A stretch of DNA of 6,179 nt from Oscillospiraceae bacterium (GTDB lineage: Bacteria > Bacillota > Clostridia > Oscillospirales > Ruminococcaceae). The position numbers and the translations under genes were made by a program. The stretch spans positions 1 through 6,179 of the forward strand of contig WRLS01000121.1 of the NCBI GenBank assembly GCA_009776345.1, given 5' to 3'. A model generated the notes under the pieces. That model saw nothing but the letters and a program-made list of their open reading frames with translations. It was not told where the DNA came from and did not search any database. The first letter of the stretch is position 1. Each line of letters opens with the position of its first letter. Shown in pieces: positions 1 to 5,622 of the stretch.

Positions 1-170
1 GGCCCCCAGCCCCCTGAGCCGCGTTTTTCTTTGTTACTTTCTTTTTGGCGGGACAAAAAGAAAGTAAATAATGCGTCGCGGAGCGCGCTTGTGCAGCTAT
101 AATAAAAAGAAAGCATATTGCACAGGTTTCACACTTCACATTTCCCGGCAACTGCGAAATTTGTGCTTTC
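1..170 (-). repeat. Inverted partial copy (C) of the dispersed structured repeat, cut by the window edge
   Basis: Read on the minus strand, this matches the start of the copies at 2021 and 5701. A 13-bp stem (TTACTTTCTTTTT at 34-46, AAAAAGAAAGTAA at 55-67) encloses an 8-nt loop, with C-runs at 1-14 corresponding to the G/C-run hairpin of the other copies. Positions 71-90 are the reverse complement of a block at 5700-5719 (GCGCGCTCCGCGACGCAT). Nearer the rlmD stop codon lies a second hairpin, GCACAGGTTTC at 120-130 with GAAATTTGTGC at 156-166, also present in diverged form at 2666-2715. The rest of the element lies left of the window. No gene is visible between 1 and 178. Confidence 0.8.
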
Positions 171-178
171 TTCCCTTA

Positions 179-1546
179 CTAATTCCCATTTTCCAGCAGC
201 GTTATTGCTTCAATATGCGCGGTGCGGGGGAATAGGTCCACGGCGCAGGCTTTTACAACGGCGTAGCCGTGCGCTGCCAGCAGTTTGCAGTCCCTTGCAA
301 GCGTGGCGGGGCTACACGAAATATACACGATTTTCTGTGGATTTATGTCTATTATGCCCGCGATTGCCTCGGGTGAGATGCCCTTTCTCGGCGGGTCGAG
401 GATGACTGTATCCGGGCGGCGCCCTATTTCGCGCATGATTTGCGCCGCGTCAGCCGCGTCCCCGTGATAAAACCGCGCGTTTGCAACTGCGTTGGCGGCG
501 GCGTTTCTGCGGGCGTCTTGGGCTGCTTGCGCGACGGATTCCACGCCGATTATCATCCCCGCGTTTTTTGCCATTGAAAGCCCGATCGCGCCCGCGCCGC
601 AGTATAAATCCAATAAGATGTGGTCCCGCTTCGGGGCGGCATATTCGAGCGCTTTTTTATAGAGAAGCTCCGCCGCGCCGCGGTTGACTTGATAAAAGGA
701 CCGCGCCGAAAGGCTCAGCTCTATCCCGCACAGGATATCGCAAATTCTGCCGTCCCCATACAAAACCCGCTCCGCATCACCGAGGATCACATTGTCGCGG
801 CGGCGGTTTTCGCTCAGCAGGATTGTTTTAATTCCCGGAAACGCGCTGACAAGCCCCTGCGCAAGCTCCGCCTCGCCCGGGATGCCGGAGCCGTTTATTA
901 CAATGCAGGCCATGATCTGCCCCGTCGCTTCACCGATGCGCAGATACAGCGTGCGCACAAGGCCGCTGTGATTTTTTTCGTCATATGGCGCAATGCCGCG
1001 CCTGTCCAGCCAATCGCAGACATATCCCGCGATGTCCCCGAAAACTTGCGGCTGGAGAAGGCAGTCACCCACCGGGACCGGCGCGTGGGACCGCTTGGCA
1101 AAAAAGCCCGCGCGGGTTTTTCCGTTGTATAATCGGATTGGATACGCGGCTTTATTGCGGTACCGTGATTCACGCGGGGATGGGACAGGGCTTTCCATCG
1201 GCGCGTCGATGCCGCCGATGCGCAAAAGATTTTCTTTTACCCATCTGCCTTTGATTTCAAGCTCCGCCCGATAATCCATATGGCGCAGCGAACAGCCCCC
1301 GCACCTGCCGAAAACAGGGCAATCGGGGTCAATACGGTGCGGCGACGGTGAGGTGATTTCCTCGATAATCCCATACGCGCAGCCCGAGCGTACTTTTACC
1401 ACGCGCGCGATGATTTCATCCCCGATAGCAGTCCCCGGCACAAAGACCACAAGCCCGCCATTATAACGCGCAAGGCCGTTCCCGTCGCTTGCGACATCGG
1501 TGATTTTCAGGTTGACGCGCTGATTTTTAGTCAGTTCGATGGCAAT
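179..1546 (-). CDS. rlmD: 23S rRNA (uracil-C5)-methyltransferase, RlmD/RumA (RlmCD-like); apparent non-AUG (ATT) start
   Basis: SAM-dependent enzyme making 5-methyluridine in 23S rRNA (U1939 in the E. coli RlmD family; Firmicute relatives may also modify U747). In a 455-residue numbering from the ATT at 1546, an N-terminal TRAM domain (about 1-60) is followed by iron-sulfur cysteines 76, 82, 85 and 162, the FYQVN motif near 284-288, the SAM motif DLYCGAGAIG at 313-322, DPPRKG at 384-389, and SCSPATLARD containing the catalytic Cys411. The C-terminal FPRTAHIEAITLL is typical. Stop is TAG at 181-179. No ATG, GTG or TTG lies in frame between the stop codon at 1564-1562 and GTG at 1450, yet the intervening frame reads a normal TRAM start (IELTKNQRVNLKITDVASDG). 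ATT at 1546 is 4 nt after AGGGG. Starting at GTG 1450 would give 423 residues and lose half of TRAM. Function is very likely; the start is inferred. Confidence 0.93.
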   Translation of the reverse strand: MAIELTKNQRVNLKITDVASDGNGLARYNGGLVVFVPGTAIGDEIIARVVKVRSGCAYGIIEEITSPSPHRIDPDCPVFGRCGGCSLRHMDYRAELEIKGRWVKENLLRIGGIDAPMESPVPSPRESRYRNKAAYPIRLYNGKTRAGFFAKRSHAPVPVGDCLLQPQVFGDIAGYVCDWLDRRGIAPYDEKNHSGLVRTLYLRIGEATGQIMACIVINGSGIPGEAELAQGLVSAFPGIKTILLSENRRRDNVILGDAERVLYGDGRICDILCGIELSLSARSFYQVNRGAAELLYKKALEYAAPKRDHILLDLYCGAGAIGLSMAKNAGMIIGVESVAQAAQDARRNAAANAVANARFYHGDAADAAQIMREIGRRPDTVILDPPRKGISPEAIAGIIDINPQKIVYISCSPATLARDCKLLAAHGYAVVKACAVDLFPRTAHIEAITLLENGN

Positions 1547-1550
1547 GCAT

Positions 1551-1555
1551 CCCCT
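1551..1555 (-). promoter_or_regulatory. Ribosome binding site deciding the rlmD start
   Basis: AGGGG on the minus strand lies 4 nt before the in-frame ATT at 1546 and 10 nt before an in-frame ATC at 1540. It also directly abuts an ATG at 1550, but that ATG is in another frame, has no spacer, and stops after seven codons. The site is the only Shine-Dalgarno-like sequence upstream of the TRAM domain, so it favours initiation at ATT (or ATC) over the internal GTG at 1450. Confidence 0.5.
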
Positions 1556-1586
1556 AATTTGTTAATTGATTGACGCGCCAAACAAT

Positions 1587-1618
1587 CAAAAACCCGGGCG
1601 GCAACCGCTCGGGCTTTT
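1587..1618 (-). terminator. Rho-independent-type hairpin between secG and rlmD
   Basis: On the minus strand AAAAGCCCGAGCGG pairs with CCGCCCGGGTTTTT around a short TTG loop, with one A/C mismatch in the stem, and the 3' arm ends in a run of five T. It starts about 20 nt after the secG stop codon. Because the stem is A-rich on the 5' side and T-rich on the 3' side it could act in either direction. Only about 30 nt separate it from the rlmD ribosome binding site, which leaves little room for a separate rlmD promoter. Confidence 0.75.
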
Positions 1619-1638
1619 ATCTGCGCAGTTTACTTTTT

Positions 1639-1884
1639 TTACTTGAAATAAATGTTTACCACAGACACAGCCAGCACGATAACAAAAAACGCTATGCCAA
1701 AATATTTTGTCCAACGCCCAAGCACCGCGTCCAGCGTCCGCCCCTGGTTTTTGTTATAGTAAGAATCGCCGCCGGTCAAGGCGCCGATGCCGCCCTTTGG
1801 GCTTTCCTGCATAAGGATCATAACCGCGATGCCGGCACATACAATAATTAGGATAATACCGGCGATAATATCAAGCGCTCCCAT
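1639..1884 (-). CDS. secG: Preprotein translocase subunit SecG
   Basis: Small membrane subunit of the SecYEG channel, which assists SecA-driven export. The 81-residue product has two hydrophobic segments (about residues 4-26 and 58-78) joined by a loop with QESPKGGIGALTGG (about 26-39), the SecG signature region. The ATG at 1884 is chosen because GAAAGGA at 1900-1894 lies 9 nt upstream; an earlier in-frame ATG at 1935 would add 17 polar residues, lacks a ribosome binding site and falls outside the most likely transcript. Stop is TAA at 1641-1639. The next gene, rlmD, follows beyond a hairpin. Length and topology fit the family; no defect is seen. Confidence 0.93.
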   Translation of the reverse strand: MGALDIIAGIILIIVCAGIAVMILMQESPKGGIGALTGGDSYYNKNQGRTLDAVLGRWTKYFGIAFFVIVLAVSVVNIYFK

Positions 1885-1925
1885 TTGCCACAGTCCTTTC
1901 AAAGCCGATGAATTGTTGTTTGTAA

Positions 1926-1954
1926 AGTCTAACATATATTGCGGCGGAATGCAA
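1926..1954 (-). promoter_or_regulatory. Candidate secG promoter
   Basis: On the minus strand TTGCAT (1954-1949) and TAGACT (1931-1926) are separated by 17 nt, and the -10 is preceded by TG one base away (extended -10 form). Transcription would start near 1919, about 35 nt before the SecG ATG at 1884 and after the alternative ATG at 1935. The -35 matches the consensus only in TTG, so the call is tentative. Confidence 0.33.
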
Positions 1955-2020
1955 GCTTTATTTTAATTTTAACACGCGAATCTAATTTATATACGGGTTT
2001 CGCAGATAGAATATAATACG

Positions 2021-2330
2021 AAGCGCGATTATTTACTTTCTTTTTGCGCCGCCAAAAAGAAAGTAACAAAGAAAAGGCGGCTTAGGGGGCTGGGGGCCGC
2101 TGCCCCCGCTCGCCCCCTAAGAACCCCCGCGACCCCCCGCAGAAATCGAAGACTCCACACTTGCCAGTACGACAGACCAAGTACAACCACCACGCATCAT
2201 CTGCCTTCCGCTTTCGCCTTGCGAGGCTCAAATGCTGGGCGCGGGGAAAAAGATAATATGAAAAAGAGAAAACGAATTTTCCCCCGCTTTTTAAACCTTC
2301 ACTTAGCAGTGTAGCTTTGATGGACACAAA
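2021..2330 (+). repeat. Direct copy (A) of the dispersed structured repeat
   Basis: It aligns with 5711-6020 over about 300 nt with few indels up to the end of a 59-nt block (2200-2258) that is identical to 5891-5949. Modules in order are: a 13-bp hairpin at 2033-2066 with loop GCGCCGCC; a nested hairpin at 2081-2121 (10-bp outer stem CTTAGGGGGC/GCCCCCTAAG, 6-bp inner stem GGGGGC/GCCCCC); four C-runs at 2103-2138, a G-quadruplex pattern on the minus strand; the identical block; and GCGGGGAAAA at 2241-2250 facing TTTTCCCCCGC at 2277-2287. The substitution pattern between copies does not favour third codon positions, so it does not look protein-coding. Confidence 0.85.
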
Positions 2331-2431
2331 TCTACAAAGGCAAGCAGGTACAAACCTAAAGGAAAGAGCGACGCCAGGCACAAATCTGCGCACGTAATAA
2401 CAGCGGAAAAAGTCTTTGATTTCTTTTTCAT
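2303..2431 (-). CDS. Possible small ORF, 42 residues, hydrophobic with a basic N-terminus (unrecognised)
   Basis: Not recognised. An ATG at 2431 opens a 42-codon frame ending in TAA at 2305-2303. It starts MKKKSKTF, has a mostly hydrophobic middle (about residues 10-33) and four cysteines, somewhat like a signal peptide or a single membrane segment. AAGGA lies 3 nt upstream of the ATG, closer than usual. The frame is inside the repeat island and its last codons fall in the conserved repeat end, while the copy at 5711-6026 has no equivalent. A perfect TATAAT at 2493-2488 on this strand is upstream, but no -35 is seen. It may be a chance frame or a gene remnant. Confidence 0.2.
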   Translation of the reverse strand: MKKKSKTFSAVITCADLCLASLFPLGLYLLAFVDLCPSKLHC

Positions 2432-2446
2432 AATTCCTTTTTCCGC
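2403..2446. repeat. 10-bp perfect inverted repeat in the middle of the island
   Basis: GCGGAAAAAG at 2403-2412 pairs exactly with CTTTTTCCGC at 2437-2446 across a 24-nt loop. It resembles the GCGGGGAAAAA/TTTTTCCCCGC stem of the repeat copies in composition and spacing. It overlaps the start of the small minus-strand ORF, so in that transcript it would hide the ribosome binding site and start codon. Confidence 0.6.
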
Positions 2447-2549
2447 GTTCGAGACCTGGAGCTCGGCTCGGCTGAGCGATTGGGCGGATTATAGGGCAAA
2501 GCATATGACGTGCGCGATGAAAGGCACTAATCTATGCGGCTTGTCGAAA

Positions 2550-2715
2550 TGGGGGTTCGGGGTCTCCCCGGCGCGTTTGCTTCTTTGCGCGAACAAAGAA
2601 GAGCCTCCGCGGCTTGAGCGGTTAGGCTGTGCGCAGCTACAATGAGAAACGAACATAACGTAGGCACGAGTTATGGGTTTTTCATTTCACATTCATCGGC
2701 AACCGCGAAACTCGT
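2550..2715 (-). repeat. Diverged inverted copy (D) of the repeat end
   Basis: Read on the minus strand it carries the same module order as the left-edge copy but with different sequences. ACGAGTT at 2666-2672 pairs with AACTCGT at 2709-2715. An 8-bp hairpin, CTTCTTTG at 2580-2587 with CAAAGAAG at 2594-2601, takes the place of the 13-bp hairpin. CGGGG/CCCCG at 2558-2570 takes the place of the G-run hairpin. A 16-nt block at 2607-2622 is the exact reverse complement of 5656-5671. Positions 2686-2710 match 135-159 at 21 of 25 bases. No gene is visible here. The stretch from 2716 to 2774, just after the AEC stop codon, shows no convincing U-tract terminator. Confidence 0.65.
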
Positions 2716-2774
2716 ATTATAGTATATTTTACAAACTATCATTCTTTCACCTAAATTAGATTCACGTGTTAATT

Positions 2775-3722
2775 TTAAATCCACTCAAGCGTGCGCATGA
2801 TATAAATCCCCGCGGATAAAGTGAAGGATGAAAAAAATGTTGTGACAATCAGAATATTTGACGCCAGCGGACCGTCGCCGCCAAGCTCTGTCGCCATGGC
2901 GTAGGAGGATATCGCAACCGGCGCGCCGAATAAAATATAAAACAGGAAAAGGTCCGCGCCGCGGAACCCCATCGCGTAGCAGGCGGCGATCACCGCGACG
3001 GGCATGAGGATAAGCTTGATGATAGATGAAAAAATCGACGGCCTGAGGCGGCTTGTCGCGGCCTCCATGTTAAAAAGCCCGCCTATCGCAAGAAGCCCCA
3101 GGGGCGTGGCTGTCGCGCCGATAAAATCTATTGTCTGCATGACCATACCGGGGATGGGCAGACGTATCCAGCTTACGAAAAAACCTGCCATAATCGCGAT
3201 TAAAAGCGGCGTAGTGACAATCCCGACCATCAGGCGTTTTATGTTTATTTTATCGCCGCTTACCCCTCTTGCCACTAAAACCAGCACGGACAAGGTGCTG
3301 TAAACAGGGATGACCGCCGCCATCGCGATAGAGGCCGGGACCGCGGCTTCGGGGCCGACAACGGCGGTTGCCAAGGGGATGCCCAGCAGTACAAAGTTTC
3401 CGCGGAATGCCCCCTGCACCAATGTCCCGATAATCCGTTTGTCGCGGAAGCAAAGCTCGGCTATCAGCCAAATGACCGAGAAGGTCGCAAAGATCAAAAA
3501 CGCCGCCGCAAGCATGAACGACCGGTTTTCGGGCGTAAACCCTTTAACCGCCGATGTCGTGGAAAACAGGCTGAGCGGCAGCGCCAAACGGTACACGAAT
3601 TTATTCAGGCTGTCCAGAAAAGCGTCGGGGAGAAATTTCAGGCGCTTTAAAAGATAGCCCGTTAAAATTAACAGGAAAAACGGCATGACCTTGTCCAAGC
3701 TGAAAAGTAAGTCACTGCGCAT
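2775..3722 (-). CDS. AEC (auxin efflux carrier) family transporter / putative permease
   Basis: Membrane protein of the AEC family, secondary carriers that in bacteria include malate and other organic-acid permeases; the substrate cannot be read from sequence. The 315 residues form about ten hydrophobic segments in two halves separated by a basic loop near 152-165 (RGVSGDKINIKRL). Family features include PFFLLILTGYLLKR (14-27), RGNFVLLGIPLA (107-118), ATPLGLLAIGG (205-215) and APVAISSYAMATELGGD (277-293). Length is normal. The ATG at 3722 has AAGGGA 9 nt upstream, overlapping the upp stop codon, and lies 13 nt after upp, so translation is probably coupled. It is the last gene of the cluster. 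Co-transcription with upp hints at, but does not prove, a pyrimidine- or metabolite-related substrate. Confidence 0.9.
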   Translation of the reverse strand: MRSDLLFSLDKVMPFFLLILTGYLLKRLKFLPDAFLDSLNKFVYRLALPLSLFSTTSAVKGFTPENRSFMLAAAFLIFATFSVIWLIAELCFRDKRIIGTLVQGAFRGNFVLLGIPLATAVVGPEAAVPASIAMAAVIPVYSTLSVLVLVARGVSGDKINIKRLMVGIVTTPLLIAIMAGFFVSWIRLPIPGMVMQTIDFIGATATPLGLLAIGGLFNMEAATSRLRPSIFSSIIKLILMPVAVIAACYAMGFRGADLFLFYILFGAPVAISSYAMATELGGDGPLASNILIVTTFFSSFTLSAGIYIMRTLEWI

Positions 3723-3735
3723 ATAATTATATCCC

Positions 3736-4368
3736 TTACTTTGTCCCGAAAATCCGGTCGCCGGCGTCGCCCAGCCCGGGGATTATGTATTTATGGCTGT
3801 CCAAGTGGCTGTCCAGCGCGGCGCAATAAATCTGCACATCGGGATGTGCGGTTATCAACGCGCGCAGGCCTTCCGGCGCGGCGATGATGCACATAAACTT
3901 TATTGTTGTTACCCCGCGCTCTTTTACAAGTGAAATCGCGTCCACCGCCGAGCCGCCCGTCGCGAGCATCGGGTCGAGGACGATAACCTCGCGCTCCTGT
4001 ATGTCGGAGGGCAGCTTACAGTAATATTCAACAGGCAGGGCGGTTTCCGGGTTGCGGTAAATGCCGATATGCCCTACCTTCGCGGCGGGGATAAGCGACA
4101 GTATGCCGTCCACCATGCCAAGCCCCGCGCGCAGTATCGGGATTGCGGCGAGCTTCCTGCCCGCGATAACTTTTGTGTGGGCGGGCCCCATCGGGGTTTC
4201 GATCTCGGTTTCCTCAAGCGGGAGGTCGCGCGTGGCTTCGTAACACATCAGCATCGTGATTTCGGAGCAAAGCTCGCGGAATTCTTTAGAGCCGGTGTTT
4301 TTATCGCGCAAAAAAGACAGCTTGTGCTGGATGAGCGGGTGGTTGAAGATAATCGGCTTGTTGTCCAT
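3736..4368 (-). CDS. upp: Uracil phosphoribosyltransferase
   Basis: Cytosolic pyrimidine salvage enzyme converting uracil and PRPP to UMP and pyrophosphate. The 210-residue length is typical. Visible motifs are IPILRAGLGMVDG (76-88), the PRPP-binding loop DPMLATGGSA (132-141), and the uracil-binding C-terminus with IIPGLGDAGDR (195-205) followed by IFGTK. The N-terminal HPLIQHKLSFLRDKNT (10-25) is also characteristic. The ATG at 4368 has GAGGA 9 nt upstream, overlapping the tsaB TAG stop, and lies 13 nt after it. The AEC permease follows 13 nt downstream. No uracil-responsive leader is seen in the short gap. The identification is secure. Confidence 0.97.
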   Translation of the reverse strand: MDNKPIIFNHPLIQHKLSFLRDKNTGSKEFRELCSEITMLMCYEATRDLPLEETEIETPMGPAHTKVIAGRKLAAIPILRAGLGMVDGILSLIPAAKVGHIGIYRNPETALPVEYYCKLPSDIQEREVIVLDPMLATGGSAVDAISLVKERGVTTIKFMCIIAAPEGLRALITAHPDVQIYCAALDSHLDSHKYIIPGLGDAGDRIFGTK

Positions 4369-4381
4369 GTTTTACCATCCT

Positions 4382-5071
4382 CTATAATTTATTTTGCAAT
4401 TCCCGTTCCGCTTGCGGCAGCCTGAGATAGCTCGGCACTAAATCCCCCGCGCAGACAAGCTGCGCTTCGTCCATATCTGCGGCGATCTCGGCAATGCAGG
4501 ACGCGCGCTGGTGGAGAAGATGCGGCGGGGCGGTTTCAATGCCGTCAAGATCTTCCATCTCACTCTTGCAAAGCTGTGCGCCGTCCCCGGCAAGCAGCTT
4601 TGCCCCCGGCAGTTCAGAGAGCCGCGCTTTTAGCTCGCGGACAGAAATGGCGTCATCATCGCATAATCGTTGAAGATTATCCGCGCCGCCCTCAAAGAGC
4701 GCCGTGTACACCTGCCCGCGCCGCGCGTCCATAACCGGTGCGATCACGCCCGAAAAAAAACGGACATTCGCGGCAAGGCAGTGCAGAGCCGATACCCCCG
4801 CACACGGTTTATCCAGCGCCAGCGCCATTGCCTTTACAGCGGAAAGCCCGATCCTCAGCCCCGTAAACGAACCCGGCCCGGAAGACACAGCAAAGCGGTC
4901 AATTTCCCGCAGAGTGATTTTCGCGCTTTGCAGCATAGCCTGTGTCATCGGCATGATAGTTTGGCTGTGGGTCAGCCCGGCGTTGCAGTAAAATTCCGCA
5001 AGCACGGCGCCGTCCTTCCAAACCGCGCAGGACGCCGCGCGCGATGATGTATCCAACGCAAGCACAGTCAA
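4382..5071 (-). CDS. tsaB: tRNA t6A37 biosynthesis protein TsaB (TTG start)
   Basis: Partner of TsaD and TsaE in attaching the threonylcarbamoyl group to A37 of ANN-decoding tRNAs. It has the ASKHA fold but is a scaffold that dimerises with TsaD rather than the catalyst. The 229 residues show ALDTSS (5-10), THS (34-36), the signature SGPGSFTGLRIG (64-75), DARRGQVYTALF (116-127) and a C-terminal PSYLRLPQAEREL (213-225). The start is TTG at 5071, sharing bases with the tsaE TGA stop (4-nt TTGA overlap); a G-rich site with AAGGGG at 5085-5080 lies upstream. A GTG two codons later (5065) is a possible alternative. It gives the common length N-terminus from TTG. Next gene is upp, not rimI or tsaD. 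Confidence 0.96.
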   Translation of the reverse strand: MTVLALDTSSRAASCAVWKDGAVLAEFYCNAGLTHSQTIMPMTQAMLQSAKITLREIDRFAVSSGPGSFTGLRIGLSAVKAMALALDKPCAGVSALHCLAANVRFFSGVIAPVMDARRGQVYTALFEGGADNLQRLCDDDAISVRELKARLSELPGAKLLAGDGAQLCKSEMEDLDGIETAPPHLLHQRASCIAEIAADMDEAQLVCAGDLVPSYLRLPQAERELQNKL

Positions 5072-5496
5072 GGCGCGCCCCCCTTTTCAATGGTTATAAC
5101 GCGGATGTCCCCGCCGCCGTGTTCCATGCTGACAATGATTGTGTTTTCCGGCAAATAACGGGCGATGTTCTCACTCCATTCTACAGCCAAAAACGCGCCG
5201 CTGTCAAGATAATCGAAAAAACCCGCCGCGTGCAGGCTTTCGCTGTCAAAGGCCCTGTACATATCAAAATGGCAAAGCACGGCTGTTTTACTGCGGTATT
5301 CGTGGACAAGCGCGAAGGTCGGGCTGGAAACATTATCCGCGATGCCAAGCCCTTCGGCAAGCCCGCGCACAAACGCGGTTTTGCCCACGCCAAGCCCGCC
5401 CCGGAACGCGACAACATCCCCCGGACGCAGGGCCTTTGCGAGATCTGCGGCAAGGGCGCGGGTTTCTTTTTCGGAGTTTGTGATGTGTTTTGTCAT
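5068..5496 (-). CDS. tsaE: tRNA t6A37 biosynthesis ATPase TsaE
   Basis: Small P-loop ATPase required in bacteria for t6A37 formation, acting on the TsaB-TsaD complex. The 142 residues contain Walker A GGLGVGKT (33-40), SPTFALVHEY (58-67), HFDMYR (76-81) and the VEWSEN motif (105-110), all in family order and at normal length. ATG at 5496 has AAGG 5 nt upstream. It is the first gene of the block and overlaps tsaB by 4 nt, so the two proteins are probably made in a coupled way. The upstream 160 nt hold three small hairpins and a candidate promoter rather than another gene. No catalytic residue is visibly missing. Confidence 0.96.
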   Translation of the reverse strand: MTKHITNSEKETRALAADLAKALRPGDVVAFRGGLGVGKTAFVRGLAEGLGIADNVSSPTFALVHEYRSKTAVLCHFDMYRAFDSESLHAAGFFDYLDSGAFLAVEWSENIARYLPENTIIVSMEHGGGDIRVITIEKGGAP

Positions 5497-5560
5497 AGCT
5501 GCCTTACCGGTATCTTCCCTTCCTAAAGCCTAAAACCTAATTTCCTGCCGAAGGCTGTAG

Positions 5561-5620
5561 GGGCGGCAACCTGCCGCCCGCAATTCCCCTCTTTGGAGGG
5601 GTGGCGCGGATGCGCCGGGG
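5561..5620. repeat. Cluster of three GC-rich hairpins upstream of tsaE
   Basis: Three perfect stems follow one another: GGGCGGCA/TGCCGCCC (5561-5579, 3-nt loop), CCCCTC/GAGGGG (5586-5601, 4-nt loop) and GGCGC/GCGCC (5603-5616, 4-nt loop), then GGGG. If the promoter at 5650-5623 is used, all three would be in the 5' leader of the tsaE operon. The compact self-complementary pattern looks like an interspersed repeat of another family, but only one copy is in the window. Between it and tsaE, 5522-5540 is rich in CCTAAA-like words and shows nothing else. Confidence 0.55.
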
Positions 5621-5622
5621 TG

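Larger units (their letters stand above)
2012..2721. repeat. Complete repeat island, about 710 bp, with short terminal inverted repeats
   Basis: TATAATACGA at 2012-2021 recurs inverted at 2712-2721, bracketing the whole gap between secG and the AEC gene. Inside lie a direct repeat copy at the left (2021-2330), a middle section with its own 10-bp inverted repeat (2403-2446), and a diverged inverted copy at the right (2550-2715). No transposase is encoded. No clear target-site duplication is seen outside the terminal repeats. The architecture resembles a non-autonomous, MITE-like element, but the termini rest on 10 bp only. Confidence 0.45.

Noticed and set aside
620..1132. Long plus-strand frame inside rlmD
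   Set aside because: It is a shadow of a well-conserved minus-strand gene, with no initiation signal or family features.
179..1450. GTG at 1450 as the rlmD start
   Set aside because: It would cut the TRAM domain in half and has no ribosome binding site, while the frame upstream continues to match the family.
1528..1550. ATG at 1550 as the start of rlmD
   Set aside because: Wrong frame with a stop after seven codons, and it directly touches the AGGGG site with no spacer.
1885..1935. Upstream ATG for SecG
   Set aside because: No ribosome binding site, adds polar residues untypical of SecG, and lies upstream of the likely transcript start; the ATG at 1884 has GAAAGGA at good spacing.
2440..2500. 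tRNA-like GTTCGAGACC near 2447-2456
   Set aside because: No acceptor, D or anticodon arms can be folded around it on either strand.
2082..2504. 140-codon minus-strand open frame through the repeat island
   Set aside because: It lies over the repeat hairpins and G-runs, has no ribosome binding site, and in the second copy the same frame is interrupted by a stop. Substitutions between the copies are spread over all three codon positions.
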